From Incurvaria masculella (Eukaryota; Arthropoda; Insecta; Lepidoptera; Incurvariidae), in NCBI GenBank assembly GCA_946894095.1, contig OX335651.1:19490501-19554500 (forward strand): a DNA stretch of 64,000 bases. The letters run 5' to 3'. The notes under the pieces were generated by a model. That model saw only the letters and a program-made list of their open reading frames with translations, was not told the DNA's origin and searched no databases. A program made the translations under genes and the position numbers. Positions 31,108 through 40,872 of this stretch are shown in pieces. Each line of letters begins with the position of its first letter. The first letter of the stretch is position 1.

Positions 31108-31628
31108 CCCAGAAGCCCGATTCTGCTATTTGTCCAATTTCAAACCATTCCGTATCAGTTATGTTTCCGGCAAACATAACACGCTAAGTTTCGAGTGCGG
31201 TTTCCAAAAATCGGTATTCAGCTAATTCACACACGCGTTTTGTTATTGTCTATGGAGTGGTTTGTCTTGCGCGCCGCCTATAGGGTAAAATAACCTGTCA
31301 CGATTTTGACAGTTATTTTCTCACTCAAATATGACATACGAAAAGAAAGAGACAGCGATATGCCAACGTAATGTAGAAAAGTGATATTCGAAGTTCGGCG
31401 ATGCGATGCTCCGAATTTGACGAACACAATTCTCAAAACCGCAAGTTTCGGCAAAACACACGGCCCACGAGAACATGGAGCGCGCGTTATGAGTTTGCGA
31501 ACAAAACACAAACACAACGCATGCGTTTTGCAAACTGCGCTAGTAGAATAACATCTTGCGCGAAACATGCGGTTTTGAGAAAACACATACATAACGCGCG
31601 CAGTTATCTATTAGCAGAATAAGGCTTC
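31108..31628. mobile_element. Probable foldback element with GAAGCC ends
   Basis: The left AGAAGCCCGATTCTGCTA and right TAGCAGAATAAGGCTTC are near-perfect inverted ends 520 bases apart. Inside are repeated CGCGCG/ACAAAACACA words and a GCGCGCGTTATG..CATAACGCGCGC inverted pair. Open frames of 70-104 codons on both strands have no family resemblance. Confidence 0.5.
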
Positions 31629-33015
31629 AGATCGTAGTAGTTGCACAATGTCTTGTCCTTTGCATTAGCATGCAGTTTTGAACTCGAGAGAAAGGGACTA
31701 AACATTGTCTAACTATTCAGAGGATGATCTGGGTTTAATAGTAACAGGGTAAGTGTATAGCGATTGATTTTGTACAGTCAGCGGCAAAGCAAACTTTCAA
31801 ATCTAATTTGTATGTGAGTCTTTAATCTAGAAATAAGAAATTTATGAAAATCTAACCAATTTTGATATTAATAGTTGAGTGTAATTTGGTAAACCAAATC
31901 CAGTACATACACGACCGAAAAAGACTTAAAAAATTATTGATTATAAATAAACATAGCATGTACGGAGCGCACCACAGTAAACGCCTCACTCAGCGTGGAC
32001 ATTTGTAAGGAAATAGTATTGAGTCGCAGTACAATGTGTGGTGGTAATCGTGAAGCCGTTTGTACTCAAGTACATGAAATCATTCCTCGACTATACGATT
32101 CATTAAAACCATCGTTACCTATCTAAATCGCTCGTAAATTCAATTATAATGAAAAAATATAATTCGAATTACACGTTAGGTTTTTTTTTTTTTTTTCAAA
32201 TTATTTACTCGTGAAAGGAAACAACTAGAATGTCATGAACCTCAAACTTTTGACTATTTGTCTTTCAATTATAAGCTGCTGACCCAATTTTGGTGAAGCA
32301 TGGTAGATTATACTTTTTATGATATACTTTCATCAAAACAACAAAAGGCCGAATTGTAGTTCATTTACAGGAGTACGATTACAAAACCTCGCATTCTTCT
32401 ATTGTGTTGCTGAATTTTTAAAAAGGTTGTTATGGGTAATAAGCTTACAAACAAATGAAGCCATATTCAGGTAAATAATGTAACCTTATCAAGATTCATT
32501 CCAGATGGTTTAACGCTGTGTTTGTTATCAGAACGTATTGTCATCATATCTCACTATTTCTGGTATTCTCCCAAATGATATAAACTGTTTGTTTGTTCAG
32601 TCACGTGTTCGCTGAAGATTTAGGATAAAAAGGTAACTATATGTTACACGCATTCGGAGTAATTTGTATGTCCATTTACATACATTAAAACCTTATTACA
32701 ATTTGAAGGTTTAGTGCAAGGGTAAATTTTCGTTTTCGAACCTTCTCCTTAACTATGTATCTAACACCATTTAACTATATTTGTGTCTGCTCGTTTTTTT
32801 TTCTTCATTTCATCAAAACCGAGTCCATTGATTTTAAAACAACATACACATACTAAATGTTATTTTTGCTGTGCTTTTGACTTATGGTACATTTTAGAGC
32901 TAGCGCACACTGGCGACAGTTTGAAGCGAGAAATTTTGTCGCTGAGGTGTCGCTGGCAAATGCAACGCGAGGGCTAAACTGCAAACCCAGGCACACCAGC
33001 GACAGCGCGGTGTCA
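31629..33015. other. Long unassigned AT-rich stretch
   Basis: It contains a 15-base polyT at about 32180 and no recognised gene. At 32897-33005 the words GCGCACACTGGCGACAG and GGCACACCAGCGACAGCG are a diverged direct repeat, perhaps a small decayed element. Confidence 0.25.
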
Positions 33016-33262
33016 AAAAAACCGGTCAAGTGCGAGTTGGACTCGCACACGAATGGTTCCGTCACGTCAATCACGTCTTTAATTTTTATTATTTTTTAAT
33101 AATACCTATTTGTTGATACAGCGGAAAAATAAATACAAACTCTGTGAACATTTCAGCTTCCTACCTATTACTGTTCATGAGATACAGCCCTGTGACAGAC
33201 GGACGGACGGACGGTACATAGGGTTCCGTTGGCACCCTTTGGGTACGGAACCCTAAAAATGC
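33016..33262 (-). repeat. Family A element, minus orientation, internally deleted
   Basis: CCGGTCAAGTGCGAGTTGGA, GGTTCCGTCACGTC (the ACCATCGTACAAG block is lost), then TTTAATTTTTATTATTTTTT, three GGAC units and GGAACCCTAAAAAT. The AGCGGAGGCTTAGTA block is also missing. Confidence 0.85.
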
Positions 33263-33348
33263 GACCATTTACATCATGCACTTCGTCGAATCAGCAACGT
33301 GTTGCGTTCTTGTAATTTGTGTTAAGAAAAAAAATACAGCACCTACAT

Positions 33349-33530
33349 AAGTGTTGGGTCCATCCGATATACAGTTTACGATTGATCAATGGGAAGTTTT
33401 ATAAATTCAATGATGATCATCGTGAGAATCCGACAAAGTTTTTCTTATGTTTTCAGATGACTGTAATAAGCTTCGATGATTTAATATCAATTGTGGGACC
33501 GTCTATTATACATCCAACGATACGAACTTT
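33349..33530 (+). pseudogene. PIF/Harbinger-like transposase, N-terminal relic
   Basis: An uninterrupted stretch of about 60 codons reads CWVHPIYSLRLINGKFYKF, then NDDHRENPTKFFLCFQMTVI and SFDDLISIVGPSI. From family knowledge, HARBI1-like transposases of insects begin with a (R/C)xWVHPI motif, a G(E/K)F segment, an acidic stretch, a PxKFFxYFRM motif and an SFDELLxxVxPxI helix before the DDE catalytic core. The order and spacing here match. The catalytic triad is absent and the frame runs on into unrelated GC-rich DNA and a family A end. It could also be one exon of a domesticated gene. Confidence 0.6.
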
Positions 33531-33632
33531 GAGATTCGACGTTATCGTCTTCCATTTTGGCGGGAAAGGCCGCGCGAGTCCACGGTTGGCGTGGTATCGC
33601 GCGACAGCTTTGCCCCCGGCACACGCGGCTTT

Positions 33633-33692
33633 TTAGGGTTCCGTACCCAAAGGGTGCCACCGGAACCTATTACTAAGCCTTCGCTGTATATT
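33633..33692 (+). repeat. Family A element, left end only
   Basis: TTTTTAGGGTTCCGTACCCA through CGGAACC to CTAAGCCTTCGCTGT, then homology ends. Confidence 0.75.
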
Positions 33693-33984
33693 TATGTATA
33701 ATTTCTATTTATTGACTTCTAATATAAACATTTTTATGGTATTACTTTTTGAATTGTTTTAACACTGAATTTATTTTTGGACCGTTTTTATGGGTTAGTG
33801 TTTTTAAGGAAATTTTGACAATTTTAAAAAGATCAATTATTCCTGATTGATTTTTAGATATTTCAATATTGAAAATTTGTGAGGAATATTATGTTATTAT
33901 TGATAAGCCAGTTTTTGCTAGAACCAATTCATAAAACAAATTTGACGTTGTGCAAGTGTAACACAGTGGACGAATAAAGATAGG

Positions 33985-34190
33985 TCAGGTCCGGGTTCGT
34001 ACCATCGCATTGAATGAACGATAGTCGTAGCAGCAATGAACATTGCCCGTGTTTTCCATCCAGTTCAATATAGCCGAGCTACATACTAAGGTTCTGGCAT
34101 GGCGCCTAGTTACCATGTAGTGTGTTGGGCTAATTTCATGATAAGGTGTTAGCTATCCATGTTTATGAAGTTATATAAAATAACTACTGC
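33985..34190 (+). repeat. Family B SINE 3' half, plus strand
   Basis: GTTCGTACCATCGCATTGAA, GTGTTTTCCATCCAGTTCAA, GGCATGGCGCCTAGTTACCA and the end TAGCTATCCATGTTTATGAA. Head missing. Confidence 0.78.
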
Positions 34191-34416
34191 ATTGAACTGG
34201 ACGGTGGCTAATTATTTCGTAAAGGTCAGGTGCGAAGCACCCGTCATCGCAGAGCAAACATGAAAAGATGATAAGAAAGAAGTATGCTGTGATCGTACCT
34301 CATGGTTATTTATCTCTGATCTACCCCTCTGAGGATACGGCCTGATGACATGTATGGATGTTAATGTTAGTTGTTAAAGATAGTTTTTTTCATATATACT
34401 CTTTTTCATAAAACGT

Positions 34417-34876
34417 ATTGCTTGGAATGTGACACGTATGCATGTATAATCGACCGTGAAGCAAGGATACATTAATTGAAGAAAGAGCCCAGTAAAAAGA
34501 ACTACTTTACGAATATACTGCAAGGCTGGACCCGAACCAGCAAAACATACCATTCGCGGGTATTGCGTCTACCAATATCGCCACCGGCTGTATACCCATA
34601 ATTTGGAATTCTCATACAGTCCCTCCTCCCGTAATGAATGCCTCCTACTAGCACAGTGTTTAAGATTATACCTACATACATTTATTTAACGCTTCATCTG
34701 CGTTGCGGACATTGACTGCAAAGATTGAATATTCAAACATATGACGTCATCCCCAAAATCGTATTTGGCCTCAGAAGCTAGAGCCAGTCCTAGGTTTTAC
34801 TGGGCTCTTTCTTCAATTAATGTATCCTTGCTTCACGGTCCATTATATATACATACATGTCACATTCTTTGGAATA
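34417..34876. mobile_element. Family I foldback with about 80 bp arms
   Basis: The left arm (34417-34497: GACCGTGAAGCAAGGATACA, TTAATTGAAGAAAGAGCCCA) is the near-exact reverse complement of the right arm (34796-34876: TGGGCTCTTTCTTCAATTAA, TGTATCCTTGCTTCACGGTC). Between them lies a tRNA-like segment on the minus strand. A fragment of the same family is split by a LINE at 27127-27573. Confidence 0.75.
34524..34590 (-). repeat. tRNA-Leu-like segment inside family I
   Basis: On the minus strand it reads CCGGTGGCGATATTGGTAGA, CGCAATACCCGCGAATGG and GCTGGTTCGGGTCCAGC. The first part resembles the D-arm region of bacterial-type tRNA-Leu (GGTGGCGNAATTGGTAGACGC) and the second is a good T-arm with B box GGTTCGGGTCC. 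No complete cloverleaf is evident, so this is tRNA-derived repeat sequence and not a functional gene. Confidence 0.5.
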
Positions 34877-35189
34877 AGCGACGTACCTGCTTAGTACGAA
34901 AAAGTATATTTACTTAAACTTATTGCTTGTTGTATTTTTATGGAGTTGCCCTGTTGGTTTTATCCAGTATTTTTATTTTTAGTTGGGTATGTCGTCACCA
35001 CTTCATTTTCATTTTTAAAATGAGCGCGTGCGGTTGGCGGCACAGGCAATTTTAGCAGACTCGTAGTTTTAAATTGGATTTAATTCCTGAAGCGGTCGGT
35101 CACTTGATCGCCGGCGAGCGCTGTATCTACAGGCAAGCGTTATTTTTGCGTTAGAATCACTAATTGCCTCGTTCACGTGTGTTCGTATG
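34877..35189. other. Unassigned sequence
   Basis: No gene or repeat recognised. Confidence 0.2.
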
Positions 35190-35843
35190 TATTTATTACG
35201 GTTAAATGCTGGTTGAAGACCGAAATTATTGTTTCCTTGAAGTTTTTTGGATTCCTGCACTTATATCCATGTTGAGTCACTAATTAAGAGTTGATATCAA
35301 GAAAAAAAAAATTGAACTTAAAAATGATTTTAAACTTTTTTGTATGAAAAAATGAAAAATAGGTTAAGGCTATATTTTTTCTTACCATATACCCTAAATT
35401 AGTGCCGTCCACACTTGTATATCTTGAAAATATTATTCTGAGATCAATAGTCGTAACAGAAACTAAGGCTGAGATAAATAGTCGTAACAGAAACTAAGAC
35501 TAACGGAAAGTAATACTTTGTGACGTCACTTTGACACACTTTGTATGGACGAAATCTCAAAGTAATGCAAATTGACGTCACAAAGTACTGCTTTTCGTTA
35601 GCCTTAGTTTCGGTTACGACTATTTATCTCAGCCTAAGACTAACAGAAAGCACTACTTTGTGACGTCACTTTGCATTACTTTGTGATTTCGTCCATACAA
35701 AATGTGTCAAAGTGACGTCACAAAGTACTACTTTTCGTTAGTCATAGTTTTGGTTACGACTATTTATCTCAGGCTTAGTTACCTTCAAGGAAAACAAGAT
35801 TTCGGACTTTAATCAACATCGGGCTTTAACCGTAAAATATATA
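35190..35843. mobile_element. Family G foldback interrupted by family F
   Basis: The left arm ATTACGGTTAAATGCTGGTT with GAAGACCGAAAT and the right arm GATTTCGGACTTTAATCAAC with ATCGGGCTTTAACCGTAA are G termini, as at 22664-22851. The G centre (ATATACCCTAAATTAGTGCC, CACTTGTATATCTTG) precedes the inserted F block at 35445-35772. Confidence 0.75.
35445..35772. mobile_element. Two family F foldbacks nested in family G
   Basis: Two head-to-tail palindromic units share ATAGTCGTAACAGAAACTAA ends. Together they contain four perfect TGACGTCA palindromes (about 35521, 35574, 35661, 35716). A duplicated ATAGTCGTAACAGAAACTAA start at 35449 and 35478 suggests F inserted into or recombined with another F. 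Confidence 0.85.
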
Positions 35844-36452
35844 TTTGGCATGTGTGCATGTGCACGCAGTCAAAAATGTAACTGACCAGGCTTTGACTAT
35901 AAATTCCAAGATTCCTGCATATATCTCGGATAAATTAATTTATTTTTGTATTGTCATGTATTTACTTTCTTTAAAACTCAAATCAAAGTATTCCTTGCAA
36001 AAATGTTCCGTGTAAACCGGCCCGAAGGATCCCGCCTGTGGTGTTGGTAAAGAACGAAAAGGACAGCAACAGCAGCCCTCTTCGCTTTCTCTGTAAAGAC
36101 GGTAAAAACGCGGCAATTTAGGGTTATTTCACACACACTTCTTTGGAAATAATTACGTAAAAAGGAAATATATTTATAACTTGATGATTACAATATGTAG
36201 CCGAGCCAATACATTTCTCTACTTTAAAGTCGAAATTAGTGTGGCAGCCTTTATTATTGTAGTACAAATTTACGGGATGTTACTACATATTATCGATTCA
36301 TCCATCAGGTAGGTATGGACTCGTTAATTTTACTTTCGAAATTATTGTGTCGAAAAAGAGTAACGGAAAAGTGTTCCCGAACAGAAAACATTTCCCTCCG
36401 AAAGACAGTTAATTTAATGCGATGGTACTAACCAGGTGATGATATTTTCTAA
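35844..36452. other. Unassigned sequence
   Basis: No gene recognised. GATGGTACTAACC near 36423 may be a tiny family B scrap. Confidence 0.2.
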
Positions 36453-36628
36453 AAACCGGTGCGAGGGCGAGTCGGACTTGCACACGAAGGGTTCCGTACC
36501 ATCGTACAATATTTAACACAAAAATAGCACGGTTTTTGTGGGAGCCCTCTTTAATTTGTATTATTTTTTATAGCAGCGGCAAAATAAATACACACTCTGT
36601 GAAAATTTCAGCTGCCTATCTATTAACT
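36453..36628 (-). repeat. Family A element, minus orientation, truncated
   Basis: Runs from ACCGGTGCGAGGGCGAGTCG through ACACACTCTGTGAAAATTTC and GCTGCCTATCTATTA, then stops where the LINE relic begins. The (GGAC)n tract and terminal hairpin are lost. Confidence 0.8.
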
Positions 36629-36639
36629 ATCTCTATCTC

Positions 36640-37000
36640 TAACAGTTAAACAGGCAGAGAAGTTAAGAGTAAACCAACGGGCAATGGAGAGCAGCATGCT
36701 GGGGATCTTTAGAGCATCGAGAATAAGAAATGAAGATCTGAGAAAGAAAACGAAAGTAGACGATGTTGTAGAAAAGGCATGAAAATTAAAATTTGAGTGG
36801 GTTGGACACTTGGCTCGATGCTCAGATGAAAGATGGAGTAAACTCACTACGGAATGGATACCTCGAGACGGCGTGTGAGAAGCGTCGGGCGGCCGCTGAC
36901 GCGCTGGAGCGACGAGCTGCGCGCGGCCGCCCATCGCTGGTGGACACTCGCGAAGGACAGGAATAAGTGGACAAAATTAATGAAGTCAATGATTAAATAA
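36640..37000 (+). pseudogene. RTE-like LINE ORF2 C-terminus, frameshifted
   Basis: The plus strand reads KLRVNQRAMESSMLGIFR, IRNEDLRKKTKVDDVVEK, a TGA stop at 36780-36782, then KLKFEWVGHLARCSDERWS and EWIPRDG. After an indel near 36870-36892 the frame resumes as RPLTRWSDELRAAAHRWWTL, AKDRNKWTKLMKSMIK and a TAA at 36998-37000. From family knowledge this order (QRAMERSMLG, IRN..IR..TKV.DV, LKW.WAGH.AR, RPxTRWxDD, RxxWR) is the long C-terminal segment of RTE-like ORF2 proteins. One stop and one frameshift make it inactive. Its 5' edge coincides with the truncation of a family A element. Confidence 0.85.
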
Positions 37001-37085
37001 TAATAAAAAAGAGACATTGAGTGAAGTGAGTGAAGAAATTAAAAAGTGGAAAAGCATACTTTTAACAAGATCAAAAAGTGAACAT

Positions 37086-37255
37086 TAAGCCCCGGTTGCA
37101 CGAAGAGACGGCCGAGTTAATCAATGTTCAAACACGTCACTTTTAGTGATCTGCATAGAGTTCCTTCCATACTTTCCGCACAAAGTGACGTGTTTGATCA
37201 TACTTTGACGTCGATTTTGATTTTTTATCCTTTCGTGCACTCGGCCCTAAGTTTG
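37086..37255. mobile_element. Small foldback with CACGTCACTTT arms
   Basis: GGTTGCACGAAGAGACGGCC, CAAACACGTCACTTTT pairs loosely with AAAGTGACGTGTTTGATCAT and TTTCGTGCACTCGGCCCTAA. About 165 bp and non-coding. The GACGTG cores resemble the F elements, but the arms differ. Confidence 0.5.
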
Positions 37256-37576
37256 GCTATTACAGCAGAGCTACATATTCGTGTTACATATAATAATTTG
37301 GATTTGGTTTAAGTATATTACTTGTTAAAATGCAACCCTTTAAGGTACATTATTTATTTATTTAAGTCTCTCGATTTGTTTCAGCAATGTATACCTACAT
37401 GCAAACATTCCCAGAAGGTCTAGTCAGCCAGGGAATTAAAAGACTACACCTCATGCCCGCAAGCATGAGAGGCCATATAGCCCAACTGAGGGTGGGGCAG
37501 ACAAAAAAAAATAGATATAAATATATAGTTAAGTATATTATTGTGCGAAACATGGCTTAACAATAATAATAATAAT

Positions 37577-37740
37577 CTATTTCGGGTAATGAGATACATC
37601 CCTGTGACGGACGGACGGTCGGACGGACGGACGGACGGACGGATGGATGGCCGGACGGACGGATGGACGGACGGACGGACAGCGGAGGCTCAGTAATAGG
37701 GTTCTCTTGGCACCTTTTGGGTACGGAACCCTAAAAATAT
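37577..37740 (-). repeat. Family A element, minus orientation, with long tetranucleotide tract
   Basis: Only the part from GGTAATGAGATACATCCCTG to GGAACCCTAAAAAT is present. The GGAC tract (37608-37680) is long and interrupted by GGTC, GGAT and GGCC variants. The palindromic end is absent. Confidence 0.8.
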
Positions 37741-38072
37741 TTATCGAGGTGCCGAGGATGTATACGGAACATGTAATGAATTGGTTTGCCGTTGTCACTG
37801 GTGTCGCCACCCTCAACTCGTCCAGACAGTCCGTGTTCTGATAGAACCGCCCGTGGAGGGCCCAACCGATGCGAGGAACGAGGTGCGGATGTGGGGGGGG
37901 GGATTGTTGCGCCAATTTTACTGCAGTTGACAATTCCATTGGACCGAGCGTGGAAGTCAACGTAAGAGCACCGCCATTGTGGGCAGATTAACTTGAAAAT
38001 TGAAATCACCTTCACGGCTTAATCCCCCTGGGTTTTAAAAAAAAACTGCTTAATAATCCATCTGAATTTAAA
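37741..38072. other. Unassigned sequence
   Basis: Includes a GGGGGGGG run near 37890. Long minus-strand frames here start outside and run into the A repeat, so they are not gene evidence. Confidence 0.2.
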
Positions 38073-38860
38073 ACACATGCATTGGGTCGTGTACGGTAGT
38101 GTAAATATTCTTTGGTGGTCAATTATGTTTTAGGAATACAATGAAGAAGACTTTTCTGAAGTTGTCAGCTTTAACTTATTAAGAAATACTATACTTACTT
38201 GTTCGTTTACAGCCTGTAGACGTGTATTGTAAACACATGTAATACATACATGTAATACAATGTAAATACATGTAATACATGTAACACATATTGTAAATAG
38301 CTATTTAAGATTATTGCCATTATTAGATTGAATTGTTTTGTATAATCTAATGATTTTATTTAATTTATATAATTTTTAACATTGACTGATTTCATTTAAT
38401 TTATATAGGTTTTAACATTGACTGATTTCATTTATTTGTATATCGGACTGAACATGGACGAATCACACTGAATATGTATTGTGTCATATAATAGATAACA
38501 TATATGTATGTCTTTGTGATGAATAAAATATCTGAATCTGAATCATGCATTGCGGCGTGTACGGTAGTGAAAATATTCTTTGGTTGCGGGTCAATCATGT
38601 TTTGGGAATACAATGAAGAAGACTTATCTAAAGTTTTCAGCTTTAACTCATTAAGAAATACTATACTTACTTGGTCGTTTACAGCCTGTAGACGTGTATT
38701 GTAAACACATGCATTGGGGCGTGTACGGTAGTGAAAATATTATTTGGTTGTGGGTCAATCATGTTTTAGGAATACAATGAAGAAGACTTTTCTGAAGTTT
38801 TCAGCTTTAACTCGCATTATGAAATATTATGCTTGGTCGTTTACAGCCTGTAGACGTGTA
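38073..38860 (+). repeat. Family H: three local repeats of about 160 bp
   Basis: Units at 38073-38238, 38545-38708 and 38709-38860 share ACATGCATTGGGGCGTGTAC, GGTAGTGAAAATATTCTTTG, AATACAATGAAGAAGACTTT and TTTACAGCCTGTAGACGTGT. Units 2 and 3 are adjacent, while unit 1 is separated by a 306-base insertion. The third unit is the most decayed at its end. Confidence 0.85.
38239..38544 (+). mobile_element. Retroelement 3' end inserted between H units
   Basis: It opens with TAATACATACATGTAATACA repeats and closes with GATGAATAAAATATCTGAAT plus CTGAATC, a (CTGAAT)-type tail typical of some non-LTR elements. The flanking ATG/CATG of the H unit is repeated on both sides. Confidence 0.55.
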
Positions 38861-39447
38861 TATCAAATGGGTTGCAAAAATATAAACATAATTGTAATAC
38901 AATCTTCATCAAAAAGTATTTGGAGCTGAAAAAAAGGCCAGCTATTTGGAAACCTAAGAGTCTATCGATTTTAATGTAGATATACGGGTGATGTAGATCG
39001 GTAGTACTAAGGCATTGTTTTGTAAGCGAATCCTTGTAACTGTTACATTTTCGATTTCCTTAATGCTGACCTCTACGCGTGAGCCATGCGTGAAGAAAAA
39101 CCTTTAAATTTGGCCTGCAACGCACCCCCAAATGAAATTTTCGCACAATCTTACCATAAATGTATTGTCCTAAACCCGTAACCGATCTAGACACTTGCCG
39201 AAGGCTGTCAGTGCGATAGCGACTAAGCCTAGTGCACGTATATTTTCAGAACCGCGTTAGTTCAGCTTTTTGAAACTCCGCTGTCTCCTTTACGGTTGAA
39301 GTTGGAGTTTTGACAGCGCAATTAATATGTCTGCTTCGCACAAGGACGCTTTGCCTGAAAAAATATAATAAAGCAGAGTTATTCTCCTATTTGGGTACAA
39401 CGTCGGCGGAGGAGCAAATATTCTGGTGAGTGGATTATTTTTTATAT
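38861..39447. other. Unassigned sequence
   Basis: No gene recognised and no match elsewhere in the window. Confidence 0.2.
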
Positions 39448-39560
39448 ACAGCTGGACATATGGCGTACGCCCGACTCGCAACTAGTCCGACGACCATAGG
39501 CTTTTGAAAATTTGTAGGAGTTGCGAAAACCATAGTGGTCAGCCTGGTGCTTCTTAACAT
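39448..39560 (+). repeat. Family J fragment
   Basis: ACATATGGCGTACGCCCGAC, GTTGCGAAAACCATAGTGGT and GGTGCTTCTTAACA parallel the J copy at 54262-54375. Confidence 0.45.
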
Positions 39561-39605
39561 TGCGTTTGATTTATTTTTCTTATATGTTACGTTCGCTTTT
39601 TTTTT

Positions 39606-39965
39606 GTAACGACTTGGATGGCTAATACCAAACTAACCGTCAGATATTAGCCTAACACACCACATGGTAACTAGGTGCCATGCCAGGACCTTCCTTATAT
39701 CGTTCGGCTACATTGAACTGGATGGAAAACACGGATAATATTCATTGCCGCTTCGACCATCGTCCATTCAATGCGATGGTACCAACCCGGGCGGGATTAT
39801 CCCTATCACCTAGTAAGTAAGGAAGGCGACCTACAGTTTTACGTGGAATCCGAACAACGGCCATCCTCAAAGGTTAAAAATCGTCACCCATCCAGAACCC
39901 AAACGCGCTCCGAGTTGCTTCACCGAGCTTATCGAATCGCAAGGCGCCACTAGGCTACCGAGGAT
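39606..39965 (-). repeat. Family B SINE with composite tRNA/5S-like head, minus strand
   Basis: On the minus strand the head begins CGGTAGCCTAGTGGCGCCTT, which is A-box-like, then GATAAGCTCGGTGAAGCAAC, TCGGAGCGCG and GGGTTCTGGATGGGTGACG, which is 5S-like. The body is full and ends CCATCCAAGTCG. A tRNA-type A box followed by 5S internal-control sequence in one element suggests the 5S-derived part replaced the rest of the tRNA head. Confidence 0.82.
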
Positions 39966-40118
39966 GCTTATAGAACATATGCTTATAGGAGGGAATGTGT
40001 ACACTGCATGGGGATTTCCTCCCTGTGGCGCGTTGAGCGATGATAAATGCAGACGCGCGCATGATTATACATATGTGGCACAGATAAAATCACACAGAAA
40101 GAATACAACTAAAAAGGG

Positions 40119-40666
40119 TTAAGGCGGCCCAACCCGGCGGCCTCAACTCATTTGCGGGCACGGTACAAAACCGTGCTGTTGCGCTCTTGGACCTTCTCTG
40201 TTTCTAAGAATAAGACAGGCTCCGTTATGAGGAAGATACAACCTGTCCACAAAAAAGGCAATGTGCATAGTGTATGATTTGGTAAGATTTACGAAAATTT
40301 TAATTTCAAAACGACTTATAGCTAAAAGTAAACCACGACCGCTGTAGTCAAAAATCTAACAAAAACCAAATAGATTATAAATCTTGATTAAATAAGCTAT
40401 GTCTGATGACTAATCTTTTTAAGATGTTATTACTTTATCATTGCGTAATCCACCTCCAAAGTTATTGTAAAAAACGCGCGAAAAATTCGAACTTTCGGAC
40501 CTTATAACTTAGAAACCAAACAATTTTACAATGCCAATGGTCATCAGACATCTAGTTCGATCAAATAAAGGTATTTTGAGCAAATTTTTGGATCTCTGAC
40601 AAGAAATATGGGCGTGATCTTCTTTCCCCTTTTGTATGGGGAGATGAGCGGGATGGGCCACCTTAA
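40119..40666 (+). mobile_element. Family C element, complete, TTAA-flanked
   Basis: TTAAGGCGGCCCAACCCGG at the left and GCGGGATGGGCCACCTTAA at the right, with TTAA at 40119-40122 and 40663-40666. All internal blocks are present. GGACTAACTC has become GGCCTCAACTC. Non-coding. Confidence 0.88.
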
Positions 40667-40872
40667 GTAGTTGGAGGGTCTCCAAAATATGGGATTCGAC
40701 CACCCCACGGCGCTGTATCGAATCCAAGTCGTTGTCAGTCACCGATCGGTCCTATTAATCTCAATTCTTGTGCCAATGTTTTATGATTCCTCCTCGTATT
40801 GTAAATGCAAGTGTGCTTGTTGGTTGGTCCTTCTGTCACGCAGCAACGGAGCGACGGATTGACGTTATTTTT

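Noticed and set aside
36623..36934. 103-codon minus-strand frame
   Set aside because: It is antisense to the RTE-like LINE C-terminus on the plus strand, which has clear family motifs.
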